This document shows, piece by piece, positions 9,501 to 17,795 of a DNA stretch of 64,000 nt. A model generated the notes under the pieces. It saw nothing but the letters and a program-made list of their open reading frames with translations. It was not told the DNA's origin and did no database searches. Made by a program: the position numbers and the translations under genes. Origin of the DNA: JACJWR01 sp964547485 (GTDB lineage: Bacteria > Actinomycetota > Actinomycetes > S36-B12 > UBA10799); assembly GCA_964547485.1 (NCBI GenBank), contig CAZJNU010000005.1, forward strand, positions 1 to 64,000. Direction: 5' to 3'. Position 1 is the stretch's first letter. Every line of letters begins with the position of its first letter.

Positions 9501-10054
9501 GGCACATCCAGCCCGAAGGTGGCCATCGCATCCTGGGCCCCGATCACCGCCGATTTGGTCTGCAACAGATCCTGGCTCGTTTCGATCAGAACGGCGTCGG
9601 ACCCGCCGTCGAGCAAACCGACCACTTGCTCGGCGTAGGCGGCGCGCAGCGTTTCGAAGTCGACATGGCCAAGGGTGGGCAGTTTCGTCCCGGGCCCCAC
9701 CGATCCAAGTACCCAGCGCGGCGCGGTCGGCGTGCTGAAGGCGTCAGCGGATTCCCGCGCGATCCGGGCTCCGGCGGCGGCCAACTCCCGGATCCGGTCG
9801 GGGATGTCGTATTCGGCGAGGTTGGCCCAATTGGCGCCGAAGGTGTTGGTCTCGACCGCGTCCACGCCGACCTCGAAGTAGGCGTCGTGGACCCCGCGGA
9901 CGATATCGGCCCGGGTGATGTTGAGGATCTCGTTGCAGCCCTCCAGCCCCTGGAAGTCCTCCAGCGACGGGTCCTCCGCCTGCAGCATGGTGCCCATCGC
10001 ACCATCGGCCACGACAACTCTGCTGGCCAGTGCCTCACGCAGGGACGAACTCAC
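6572..10054 (-). CDS. metH: Cobalamin-dependent methionine synthase
   Basis: The 1160-aa enzyme transfers the methyl group of 5-methyltetrahydrofolate to homocysteine via methylcobalamin. Modules appear in the standard order: a homocysteine-binding barrel (about 1-310) with zinc cysteines in LNCATGP and GGCCGTTPEH; a pterin-binding barrel (about 330-610, with INSVNYEDGDG); the cap helices; the B12-binding domain (about 715-850) with the cobalt-ligand motif DVHDIGKN; and the AdoMet reactivation domain near the C-terminus (YSFGYPACPD). A GGAGG lies 5 nt before the GTG start. It begins 13 bp after pgi, so the two are probably co-transcribed. I found no cobalamin riboswitch in the short spacers upstream. 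Confidence 0.97.
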   Translation of the reverse strand: MSSSLREALASRVVVADGAMGTMLQAEDPSLEDFQGLEGCNEILNITRADIVRGVHDAYFEVGVDAVETNTFGANWANLAEYDIPDRIRELAAAGARIARESADAFSTPTAPRWVLGSVGPGTKLPTLGHVDFETLRAAYAEQVVGLLDGGSDAVLIETSQDLLQTKSAVIGAQDAMATFGLDVPLIVHVTVETTGTMLLGSEIGAALTSLQALGIDLIGLNCATGPAEMSEHLRVLAQQATIGLSCMPNAGLPVLTSDGAHYPLTPAELADALEVFVQDYGLSLVGGCCGTTPEHLRLVADRVRGMAVPIRTPQPEPGISSLYQPVPFDQDSSFLSIGERTNANGSKAFREAMLAQNWDDCVQIARNQQRDGAHVLDLCIDYVGRNGVEDMTQLAGLLATSTTLPIMLDSTEPEVIVAGLEKLGGRCIVNSVNYEDGDGPDSRFARMMPLVRRHGAAVVALTIDEEGQARTAEWKVRVADRLIRDLTQNWGMDVGDILVDSLTFPIATGQEETRRDGIETIEAIRELNRLHPGVHTTLGVSNVSFGLNPVARQVLNSVFLHECTEAGLDSAIVHASKIVPMSRIPEDQLQAALDLVYDQRQFDDAGNMTYDPLAHFLAVFADASDTSTSVSRAEELAALPLTERLERRIIDGERIGLDTDLDEALLTRTALEIVNETLLAGMRTVGELFASGDMQLPFVLQSAEVMKAAVAHLEPHMDRADEEGKGTMVLATVKGDVHDIGKNLVDIILTNNGYTVINLGIKQPVNAIIEAAETHRADAVGMSGLLVKSTVIMKDNLKEMNSRGVAENYPVILGGAALTRAYVEQDLAEIFDGEVRYARDAFEGLRLMDAVMAVKRGVPGAALPERRERRVRTAPRAVDATAEVPDRSDVAVDVPIPTSPFLGDRIVKGIPLADYAAYLDERALFRGQWGLKTGSDGRSYEELVEAEGRPRLRSWLDRVKTESMLEAAVIYGYWPARSEGQQIIIGNPDDPDEEVGRFSFPRQTRGRHLCLADYLRPVSSGETDVVAFHIVTMGNRISEAANELFAANAYRDYMELHGLSVQLTEALAEYWHSRIRAEWGIDGGDSAVMSRILKQEYTGERYSFGYPACPDLEQQTLLCELLKPERVGVELSEEFQLHPEQSTSAIIFHHPEATYFNAG

Positions 10055-10067
10055 TCAAGCCTCCGAT

Positions 10068-11705
10068 TCACCCCCGATAACGAGCCGCCAATGCGATCGT
10101 CGAGGAATCCAGTCCAGGTACTTCTGTGCCGTCCACGAGCAGCGGCGTGACCCGCTTGGCCATGATCTTGCCGAGTTCGACACCCCATTGATCAAAGGAG
10201 TCGATACCCCAGATCACACCTTGGGTGAAGACCGAGTGCTCGTACAGCGCCACCAGTCGCCCCAGTGTACGGGGGTCGAGTACCTCGGCCACGACCGTGT
10301 TGCTCGGTCTGTTGCCCGGCATCACCTTGGCGGGCACGATTTCCGGCGCCACACCCTCAGCGGCGACCTCCTCAGCCGTCTTGCCGAACGCCAGCGCCGC
10401 GGATTGCGCGATCACGTTGGCGATGAGCAGATCGTGGTGATCGGGCGCGTCCGCCGCCGGCAGCGGATTCAGCGGGGTACGGAAGAACAAGAAGTCGCTG
10501 GGGATGACGGTGGTGCCCTGGTGAATGAGCTGGTAGAAACTGTGTTGCCCGTTGGTCCCCGGCTCACCCCAGAAGACCGCCCCGGTCTCGGTGTCGACGA
10601 GCTGGCCGTCGAGCCGGACGCTCTTGCCGTTGGACTCCATCGTCAACTGCTGAAGGTAGGCCGGGAAGCGCTTCAGGTACTGCTCGTAGGGCAACACCGC
10701 CACCGATGAAGTACCGAGGAAGTTGCGGTTCCAGACATTGAGCAGGCCCATCAGCACCGGCAGGTTCTGCCGCCACGGCGCGGTCCGGGCATGTTCGTCC
10801 ATCTCGTGGAAGCCGGCGAGCATCGCGTGGAAATTTCCGGGCCCCACCGCCAGCATCGTCGACAGCCCGATCGCGGAATCCATCGAGTAGCGCCCGCCGA
10901 CCCAATCCCAGAACCCGAACATGTTGGCGGTGTCGATGCCGAAGCTGGCCACCGCGGTTGCGTTGGTGCTGACCGCGACGAAGTGCTTCGCAATGGCATC
11001 CTCACTACCGAGCTTCGCCAATGCCCAGGACCTTGCCGAGTGGGCGTTGGTCATCGTCTCCTGAGTGGTGAAGGTCTTGGAGGAGATGACGAACAGCGTC
11101 TCCTCAGCGTCCAGGTCAACGACCGCCTCGGCGAAATCCGTCCCGTCCACATTCGACACGAACCGGAACGTCATATCCCGGCGGGAGTAGTGCTTCAACG
11201 CCTCGTACGCCATCACCGGGCCGAGGTCAGAGCCGCCGATGCCGATATTGACGATGTTCTTGATGGCCTTGCCGGTATGGCCGCGCCACGCCCCCTCCCG
11301 GACGGAGTCGGCGAACGCCGCCATGTGGTCAAGCACCTCGTGCACCTGCGCCACCACGTCGACGCCGTCCACCATCAGCGCTGTCCCTTTGGGCATCCGC
11401 AGGGCGACGTGCAGCACGGCGCGATTCTCAGTGACGTTGATATGTTCACCGCTCGCCATCGCGGCGAAGTAGTCGCGCAGCCCGCGCTCATCTGCGAGTT
11501 GGCAGAGCAGATCGATAGTGTCCGCAGTCACCCGTTGTTTGGAGTAGTCCAAATACAGGCCGGACCCCTCAACCGCCAACGCAGTCCCCCGGTCTGCGTC
11601 CGCCGCGAAGAACTCCCGCAGCGTCGTACCGCCCATGTCGGCGACATGCCGGGTCAACAGATCCCAGGCGGGGGCGGTCCGCGGGCTTGTTCCACGTTCA
11701 GTCAT
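10068..11705 (-). CDS. pgi: Glucose-6-phosphate isomerase
   Basis: A 545-aa enzyme, the usual length, interconverting glucose-6-phosphate and fructose-6-phosphate in the cytoplasm. Signature blocks are present: NIGIGGSDLGP (phosphate-binding loop), ISSKTFTTQETMTNA, GGRYSMDSAIGLS, the histidine block GTNGQHSFYQLIHQGT, and the C-terminal FDQWGVELGK lysine motif. It lies between zwf (upstream, same strand, 107-bp spacer) and metH (13 bp downstream). Together with zwf and gnd it places the branch point of glycolysis and the pentose phosphate pathway at one locus. Confidence 0.97.
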   Translation of the reverse strand: MTERGTSPRTAPAWDLLTRHVADMGGTTLREFFAADADRGTALAVEGSGLYLDYSKQRVTADTIDLLCQLADERGLRDYFAAMASGEHINVTENRAVLHVALRMPKGTALMVDGVDVVAQVHEVLDHMAAFADSVREGAWRGHTGKAIKNIVNIGIGGSDLGPVMAYEALKHYSRRDMTFRFVSNVDGTDFAEAVVDLDAEETLFVISSKTFTTQETMTNAHSARSWALAKLGSEDAIAKHFVAVSTNATAVASFGIDTANMFGFWDWVGGRYSMDSAIGLSTMLAVGPGNFHAMLAGFHEMDEHARTAPWRQNLPVLMGLLNVWNRNFLGTSSVAVLPYEQYLKRFPAYLQQLTMESNGKSVRLDGQLVDTETGAVFWGEPGTNGQHSFYQLIHQGTTVIPSDFLFFRTPLNPLPAADAPDHHDLLIANVIAQSAALAFGKTAEEVAAEGVAPEIVPAKVMPGNRPSNTVVAEVLDPRTLGRLVALYEHSVFTQGVIWGIDSFDQWGVELGKIMAKRVTPLLVDGTEVPGLDSSTIALAARYRG

Positions 11706-11812
11706 CGTTCCTCGATTCTTGGTAGCTGGCGGGTCACGTTGTCGCTCGGGCTGTGGCCCCGGGCAAGACTTGGGAGCTGGCGGGTCGTGGTCAGGCGCGG
11801 GTGGCTCCCTGA

Positions 11813-13231
11813 CTAACCGGGCGATTCCGAGGGCTCTTTCGGCGGCGGCTCTGCGTCTGGCTCGCGCCAGCCCCCGACGTGGCGGGCGAGCATGTCCGCC
11901 GCGTCAGGTCCCCAGGTGCCCGGCTGGTATCCCTCGACCGGCGGCGGGTCGTCAACAAGCCGCTCCACGATCCGCCATGTCTCCTCGATCACTGCCTGCT
12001 CGGGGAAGAGTGAGTGGTCACCGGCCATAGCGTCAGTAAGCAGTCGCTCATAGGGTGTTGGCGCATCGCCCAAAGTGGAGGTGAAGTCGAGGTCCAACAA
12101 CGCTGGCTCGGCAGCGGCCGACCCCGGTTGCTTCACGCGCAGCGACAGGCTGACGCCGGCATTGGTTCCGATCCGCAGGATGATGTCATCGTGACCCTTG
12201 GCGTCGTAGGCGTGACCCTCGGTCTGCACATGTGGCGGTTTGTCGAGCCGGACCACAATCTCGGTGGCGTTCATCGGCATCTTCTTGCCGGTGCGGATGA
12301 ACACTGGAACGTTGGCCCACCGCCAGGAGCTGATGTCGAGTTTGAGTGCCACAAATGTCTCGGTGGTGGAATCCGGGGCCACACCTGCTACCTGCCGGTA
12401 GCCTGCGTACTGGCCCATCACCGCGTTGGCGGGGTCGATCGTCTCAACACTGCGGAAGAAGTCCTGCCGGCGTTGCGACAGCGACCCACCGCTGGGGGGC
12501 TCCAGCCCGACCAGCGCCAGAATCTGCAATAGGTGGTTCTGCACCACGTCGCGTAGCGCGCCCACTGGTTCGTAAAACCGACCGCGGTCGTCCACCCCGA
12601 AGGCCTCGGCCATCGTGATCATGATGGCCTGCACATGCTTGCGGTTCCAGAGCGGCTCGAGCATCGAGTTGGCGAATCGCAGGTAGAGGATGTCCTGCAC
12701 CGGCTCCTTGCCGAGGAAGTGGTCGATCCGAAAGAGTTGGTCCTCGTTGACGCAGGTGTGAAGTTGGGCCGCCAGGGCCTTGGCGGACGCCAGGTCGTGC
12801 CCGAACGGCTTCTCGACTACCAACCGGGCTCGGCCACTGAGCAGCAGCGCGTTAGCGAGCCCCTTGGCCACCATCGCAAACAGGCCCGGCGGGATCTCAA
12901 GGTAGAAGCACGGTGCTTCCGCGCCAGAGATTTCCTTCGCCACCTCCGCGTACAGCGCGGGATCCGCGAAGTCACCGTGGATATAGCTCATCTTGCTCAT
13001 TAGCGCGGCGAAGATCTTCTCGTCGAACGGCTCACCGGCATGCTCGGTGATAGCTGCTCGGGCACGCTTCTCCAGCCCGTCAGGACCCCAATCGTTGGCG
13101 GCGACGCCGACAACCGGGACTTTCAGCAAACCGCGACGCTGCAGCCGATAGAGGGCCGGCAGCGTCATCTTGTAACCCAGATCTCCGGAGATCCCGAAAA
13201 TTACGAGTCGGTCGGCGTCGCCCAGTTCCAT
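11813..13231 (-). CDS. zwf: Glucose-6-phosphate 1-dehydrogenase
   Basis: The first, NADP(+)-reducing step of the oxidative pentose phosphate pathway. The nucleotide-binding loop is near the N-terminus (VIFGISGDLGYKMTLPALY) and the substrate-binding/catalytic His motif is RIDHFLGKEPVQ. The ATG at 13231 gives 472 aa and is preceded by GGTGGAGGACAT, an excellent ribosome-binding site. An in-frame TTG 57 nt upstream would add 19 residues with no family likeness. In actinobacteria zwf often clusters with pgi, opcA and devB; here pgi follows but opcA is absent. It faces gnd across a 237-bp divergent region. Confidence 0.96.
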   Translation of the reverse strand: MELGDADRLVIFGISGDLGYKMTLPALYRLQRRGLLKVPVVGVAANDWGPDGLEKRARAAITEHAGEPFDEKIFAALMSKMSYIHGDFADPALYAEVAKEISGAEAPCFYLEIPPGLFAMVAKGLANALLLSGRARLVVEKPFGHDLASAKALAAQLHTCVNEDQLFRIDHFLGKEPVQDILYLRFANSMLEPLWNRKHVQAIMITMAEAFGVDDRGRFYEPVGALRDVVQNHLLQILALVGLEPPSGGSLSQRRQDFFRSVETIDPANAVMGQYAGYRQVAGVAPDSTTETFVALKLDISSWRWANVPVFIRTGKKMPMNATEIVVRLDKPPHVQTEGHAYDAKGHDDIILRIGTNAGVSLSLRVKQPGSAAAEPALLDLDFTSTLGDAPTPYERLLTDAMAGDHSLFPEQAVIEETWRIVERLVDDPPPVEGYQPGTWGPDAADMLARHVGGWREPDAEPPPKEPSESPG

Positions 13232-13468
13232 ATGTCCTCCACCATTGTGATCTGCCAGCGCGGACCCGCTGGCAGCCGAATCCGTCAAACCCCAACAACC
13301 CTAGTGCCGGTAGGTCTGGAATGGGAGTTGACACCGGGGCTGCGCGCGCCGCACCCGCGACCCCTGGTCTGGACCTCGCAAGATGGCGCATTCAACGCTG
13401 AAGATCACAGGACTCGCCACCGGTGACGTGTCAGACTCCTGACTACTGGCGGGCTACCGGAGTCCCGC

Positions 13469-14527
13469 GTGAAGCAGAGGATGTGGAGCAAGGTGACGAC
13501 GAGCAATCCGATGACGCTGGGCATGGTCGGGCTGGGACGCATGGGCGCCAATATTGTGCGGCGGATCATGCGTGACGGCCACAGTGCGGTGGTCTACGAC
13601 ACGTCACCCGACGCGATTGCCAGCCTTGTGGCGGACGGTGCTGTGGGCGCGGACACGCTGGCCGAACTCGCCGCCAAGATGGTCGCCCCGCGGCATGTCT
13701 GGATCATGGTGCCCGCTGGCGAGATCACAGAGAAGGTGGTGGCGGCGCTGGCTGAGGTGCTGGAAGCCGACGACGTCATCATCGACGGCGGCAACTCCTA
13801 CTACCGGTCGGACATCAAGCATTCGGCGATGCTGGCCGACAAGGGGATTCACTTCGTCGACTGCGGAACCTCCGGCGGCGTGTGGGGACTCGACCGCGGC
13901 TACTGCCTGATGATCGGCGGCGACGACAAGGCCGTGAACCGACTCAATCCGATCTGGGCCTCAGTCGCCCCCGGGATCGGAGACGTCGAGCGCACGCCGG
14001 GGCGGACGGGTGACCCCTCACCGGCCGAGCAGGGATGGCTGCACTGCGGACCCAGCGGCGCCGGCCACTTCGTCAAGATGGTGCACAACGGCATCGAGTA
14101 CGGGATCATGGCAGCCTACGCCGAGGGCCTGAACGTGCTGCACAACGCCGATGCCGGCTCCCGCCCACCAACCCAGGATGCCGAGACGGCTCCGATGGAG
14201 GATCCGCAGTTCTACCAGTACTCACTGAACCTCCCGGACGTCACCGAAGTGTGGCGGCGCGGCTCAGTGGTCGGATCCTGGTTGCTGGACCTGACCGCCA
14301 GCGCCCTGCTGGCCAACCCGGACCTGTCCGAGTTCGGCGGCCGGGTGTCGGATTCCGGCGAGGGTCGATGGACGTCGATCGCCGCCATCGAGGAGGGGGT
14401 GCCCACGCCGGTGCTGACCTCAGCGCTGTACTCGCGGTTCGCCTCCCAGGGAAATGCGCTCTTCGCGGACAAGATCCAGTCCGCCCAGCGCAAGGAGTTC
14501 GGCGGGCATGACGAGAAGAAGTCGTAG
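13469..14527 (+). CDS. gnd: 6-phosphogluconate dehydrogenase, decarboxylating (short type)
   Basis: A 352-aa oxidative decarboxylase producing ribulose-5-phosphate. Visible are the Rossmann loop GLGRMGANIVRR, IDGGNSYYRSD, substrate loop CGTSGGVWGLDRG and the catalytic Lys motif HFVKMVHNGIEYG. The length places it in the short (YqeC/GntZ-like) class, which is often NAD-preferring, rather than the 470-aa class. Its cofactor may therefore differ from that of the divergent zwf. The GTG at 13469 has a GGAG 6 nt upstream; alternative in-frame starts are GTG 13493 and ATG 13511, and homology begins only at MTLGMVGLG. A strong hairpin follows its stop. Confidence 0.94.
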   Translation: MKQRMWSKVTTSNPMTLGMVGLGRMGANIVRRIMRDGHSAVVYDTSPDAIASLVADGAVGADTLAELAAKMVAPRHVWIMVPAGEITEKVVAALAEVLEADDVIIDGGNSYYRSDIKHSAMLADKGIHFVDCGTSGGVWGLDRGYCLMIGGDDKAVNRLNPIWASVAPGIGDVERTPGRTGDPSPAEQGWLHCGPSGAGHFVKMVHNGIEYGIMAAYAEGLNVLHNADAGSRPPTQDAETAPMEDPQFYQYSLNLPDVTEVWRRGSVVGSWLLDLTASALLANPDLSEFGGRVSDSGEGRWTSIAAIEEGVPTPVLTSALYSRFASQGNALFADKIQSAQRKEFGGHDEKKS

Positions 14528-14540
14528 CGTCTGTTGGACC

Positions 14541-14574
14541 GTTCCCGACGGCGGCCGCTGCCGTCGTCGGGAAC
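14541..14574 (+). terminator. Strong hairpin downstream of gnd
   Basis: Two 15-nt arms (GTTCCCGACGGCGGC at 14541-14555 and its complement at 14560-14574) pair with one G-T wobble around a 4-nt loop (CGCT). There is no T tract, which is common for actinobacterial terminators. It begins 14 nt after the gnd stop and so separates gnd from kup. It also argues that kup starts downstream of it. Confidence 0.7.
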
Positions 14575-14587
14575 ACCGGCGGTAACC

Positions 14588-16489
14588 GTGACCACCTCGT
14601 CAGCGATTGCTGCCCGTCCTCGGGGGGCTGTCCCGAGCGGGTTCAAGCGGCTCGCTTTGGGCGCGCTCGGCATTGTCTTCGGCGATATCGGCACCAGTCC
14701 GCTCTACGCCTTCCAGCAGATCTTCTCCGGTGCGCACGACATCGGAGTGCAGGAACCCCGCGTCTTCGGCGCTGTGTCGTTGGTGTTCTGGACCCTGACG
14801 TTGATCGTGACCGTCAAGTATGTGCTGATTGTGATGCGCGCCGACAACGACGGCGAAGGTGGGATCATGGCTCTCACGGCCCTGATCCAGCGGATACCGG
14901 CGCTCACGAGACGCTCCACCGCCGTGTTGATGGGGCTGGGGGTGTTCGGCGCGGCGCTGTTCTACGGCGACGGAATGGTCACCCCTGCCGTGTCGGTGAT
15001 GAGCGCGGTGGAAGGTATCGAAATCGTTGCGCCCAATATGACCGAACTTGTGGTGCCACTATCCGTCGGCGTGCTGGTGGTGCTGTTCGCGTGCCAGCGG
15101 ATCGGCACCGGCAAGGTTGGGTCGGCATTCGGCCCGGTGATGCTGGTGTGGTTCGCCACGATTGCGGTGCTGGGCGCGATGAGCATCGCCCAGACCCCCG
15201 AAATTCTGACGGCCATCTCCCCCACCCACGCGTTCTCGTTGATCCTGGCCGAGCCGTTGGTTGCTTTCCTGTCACTCGGATCGGTGGTGCTCTGTGTCAC
15301 CGGCGCCGAGGCGCTCTACGCGGACATGGGTCACTTCGGCTGCGGACCGATCCGGCTCTCCTGGTTCGCGGTGGCCACCCCGGCGCTGTACCTGAACTAC
15401 TTCGGTCAAGCCGCGCTGGTGGTGCGTGATCCGACCGCCGCCGACAACCCGTTCTATCTGCTCGTGCCGCACGCCCTGCTGTGGCCGATGATCATCCTCG
15501 CCACCCTGGCAACCGTCATCGCCTCGCAGGCGGTCATCTCCGGCGCGTTCTCGATGACCGAGGCGGCCATCCAGTTGCGCTATCTGCCCAGGATGACCGT
15601 GCGGCATACCTCTGCCTCCGAACGCGGCCAGATCTATGTCCCGATGGTCAATTGGGCCCTCTGCATCGTGGTGGTCGGGCTGGTCATCGGCTTCCAGAAC
15701 TCGGACAACCTCGCCTCGGCCTATGGCATCGCGGTGACCGGCACGTTTGTGATCACCACCGTGCTGATCACGGTGGTCGCACGCCTTCAGTGGCGGCAAC
15801 CGCTGTGGCGGGTGGTCCCGATTGCGGGGTTCTTCCTGTTCTTGGACCTGTCGTTCTTCATCGCGAACCTTACCAAGTTCGACCACGGTGGCTGGTTCCC
15901 GCTGGCGTCCGCCGCGATCGTGTTCACGCTTCTGATGACCTGGTCACGGGGAAGACGCCGACTCGCAGACGTGACGCTCGACCGGGTGATGGACGACGAT
16001 CAATTCACCACGTTCATGGCCAGCCACGACGTACCGATCCAGCCCGGGACCAGTATCTACGTGTCCTTCAATCCCAGACTGCCGCTCTCGCTGACCGAGT
16101 ACCTGCAGATGGGCGGCAGCCTGGAACAGAACAGCGTCCACTTGGCCATTCTCAGCGACACCCATCCGTATGTACCCGATGACGAGAAGGTCAGCTTGGT
16201 GCGGCTGGATCCACATCTGACCCGAGTGGTGGCGACCTACGGATTCATGGAGGCGCCGGACGTCGTCGGTGCGATGCGACTGGCGGTCGCGGCCGGCTTG
16301 GACGTGCCACTGGACGGCGCGGTGGTAGTCGTGCATTCGGCGCGTGCCCTGGCGACGTCGTCGCCCGGCATGTGGCGGTGGAGTAAGCACCTGTTCGCGT
16401 TCATGCTCCGCAACAGCACCGGGCCCTCCACCTTCCTGCGAGTGCCGCCGGACCGGGCCGTCGAGTGGACCTCGCTGGTCAAACTCTGA
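14588..16489 (+). CDS. kup: Kup-family potassium uptake protein
   Basis: A 633-aa potassium/proton symporter with about 12 membrane helices in the first 430 residues and a cytoplasmic C-terminal domain. The N-terminal family motif GALGIVFGDIGTSPLYAFQ and later blocks (ALFYGDGMVTPAVSVMSAVEG and SFFIANLTKFDHGGWFPL, each quoted as part of a conserved helix end) are clear. An upstream in-frame TTG at 14534 would place the gnd terminator hairpin inside the coding region, so the GTG at 14588 is chosen. Being separated from gnd by a hairpin, it probably has its own promoter. Confidence 0.94.
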   Translation: MTTSSAIAARPRGAVPSGFKRLALGALGIVFGDIGTSPLYAFQQIFSGAHDIGVQEPRVFGAVSLVFWTLTLIVTVKYVLIVMRADNDGEGGIMALTALIQRIPALTRRSTAVLMGLGVFGAALFYGDGMVTPAVSVMSAVEGIEIVAPNMTELVVPLSVGVLVVLFACQRIGTGKVGSAFGPVMLVWFATIAVLGAMSIAQTPEILTAISPTHAFSLILAEPLVAFLSLGSVVLCVTGAEALYADMGHFGCGPIRLSWFAVATPALYLNYFGQAALVVRDPTAADNPFYLLVPHALLWPMIILATLATVIASQAVISGAFSMTEAAIQLRYLPRMTVRHTSASERGQIYVPMVNWALCIVVVGLVIGFQNSDNLASAYGIAVTGTFVITTVLITVVARLQWRQPLWRVVPIAGFFLFLDLSFFIANLTKFDHGGWFPLASAAIVFTLLMTWSRGRRRLADVTLDRVMDDDQFTTFMASHDVPIQPGTSIYVSFNPRLPLSLTEYLQMGGSLEQNSVHLAILSDTHPYVPDDEKVSLVRLDPHLTRVVATYGFMEAPDVVGAMRLAVAAGLDVPLDGAVVVVHSARALATSSPGMWRWSKHLFAFMLRNSTGPSTFLRVPPDRAVEWTSLVKL

Positions 16490-16553
16490 CGGCTCGCCGG
16501 ACGCGCCGGTTGACCGGACTCCTCCGTACCCGCTGGGATACGCGCGAGACCGG

Positions 16554-17777
16554 CTACAGAGCGACGCCGAGGAGTGCGTCGACAGTGCGGCTGACCACGC
16601 CCGGGGCGGCTGAATCGGACCCACCCCGGAGCCGCTGCTCCTCCGCCCACCTGTCGACGGCCCGCAGCGCGCCCGGCGCGTCCAAGTCGTCGGCCATCCG
16701 AGCCCGCACTTCCGACAGGACACGGTCAGCAGCCACCCCGGTCGGCCACGACACTGCCGCCCGCCAGGATTGAAGCCTGCTGGTCGCGGCAACGAGGTCG
16801 GAATCGTGCCACTCCCAGTCCTCGCGGTAGTGGTGGCCCAGCAGCGCGAGCCGAACCGCCATCGGATCGTGCGCCCGGCGCAGATCCGACACGAACACCA
16901 GATTCCCCAGCGACTTGCTCATCTTGGCGCCCTGATAGCCGACCATCCCGGCGTGAACGTAGTGCCGCGCAAATGGCCACTCGCCGGTGATCACCTGACC
17001 TTGGGAGGCGCCGATCTCATGGTGCGGGAAGACCAGATCACTGCCGCCGCCCTGCACGTCAAAACCCATACCCAGCTCGTCTAACGCGATGGCCACGCAT
17101 TCCACATGCCAACCCGGTCGACCCGGTCCGAACAAGCTTGGCCAACACGGTTCACCTGGTTTCGCGGCCAGCCAGACTGGGCAATCCAACTGGTTTCGCT
17201 TGCCGACCCGGTCGGGATCGCCGCCACGCTCGGCCGCCAGCACCAGCATCTCGGCCTCGCTGAGATTGGCCACCGAACCGAACCGCGGGTCGGATCGGAT
17301 ATCGAAGTACATGTCCCCGTCGAGTTCGTACACCGCCCCCAGTTCGCGCAACTGCTCGATCCGGGTCAACACCGCTGGGATGGATTCGGCTACCCCGGCC
17401 CACCTGCGCGGCGCCAGCAGCCGGAGCTCGGTCATATCGTCGACGAACCGGGCAATCTCGCGATCCGCCAATGACCGCCAGTCCTCGCCGGTTGCCGCGG
17501 CTCGCTCTAGCAACGGATCGTCGACGTCGGTGATGTTCTGGACGTAGTCGACCTGGTGACCCGCGTCCAGCCAGCAACGCTGGACCAGGTCGAACGCGAT
17601 ATACGTGGCGGCATGTCCCAGGTGGGTGGAGTCGTACGGGGTGATGCCGCAGACGTAGATGCGGGCCGTCTCGCCGGGAGAAGTGGGCCGCAATTCGCCG
17701 GTCGCGGTGTCGAATAGGACCGGATCGATCCCGCTACCGGGTAGCGCTGGAATCCCGGGAGATGGCCACGTCTGCAC
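16554..17777 (-). CDS. mshC: Cysteine:GlcN-inositol ligase (mycothiol synthesis)
   Basis: A 407-aa class-I synthetase homologue that joins cysteine to 1-D-myo-inosityl-2-amino-2-deoxyglucopyranoside, the third step of mycothiol synthesis. The HIGH-like motif is STHLGHA (about residue 50) and the KMSKS loop is KMSKSLG. It is shorter than cysteinyl-tRNA synthetase and lacks the anticodon-binding extension, which distinguishes MshC. A TAGGCT -10 at 17786-17791 lies 8 nt before the GTG, so the mRNA is probably leaderless. It is convergent with kup and upstream genes on its strand are the SCO1664/DUF3090/phosphatase set. Its presence says this organism uses mycothiol as its main low-molecular-weight thiol. 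Confidence 0.95.
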   Translation of the reverse strand: MQTWPSPGIPALPGSGIDPVLFDTATGELRPTSPGETARIYVCGITPYDSTHLGHAATYIAFDLVQRCWLDAGHQVDYVQNITDVDDPLLERAAATGEDWRSLADREIARFVDDMTELRLLAPRRWAGVAESIPAVLTRIEQLRELGAVYELDGDMYFDIRSDPRFGSVANLSEAEMLVLAAERGGDPDRVGKRNQLDCPVWLAAKPGEPCWPSLFGPGRPGWHVECVAIALDELGMGFDVQGGGSDLVFPHHEIGASQGQVITGEWPFARHYVHAGMVGYQGAKMSKSLGNLVFVSDLRRAHDPMAVRLALLGHHYREDWEWHDSDLVAATSRLQSWRAAVSWPTGVAADRVLSEVRARMADDLDAPGALRAVDRWAEEQRLRGGSDSAAPGVVSRTVDALLGVAL

Positions 17778-17795
17778 GAGAGCAGAGCCTAGTAG

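Noticed and set aside
11706..11812. Cobalamin riboswitch upstream of the pgi-metH operon
   Set aside because: The spacer is only 107 bp and lacks a B12-box-like sequence; only a small direct repeat (AGCTGGCGGGTC) is seen.
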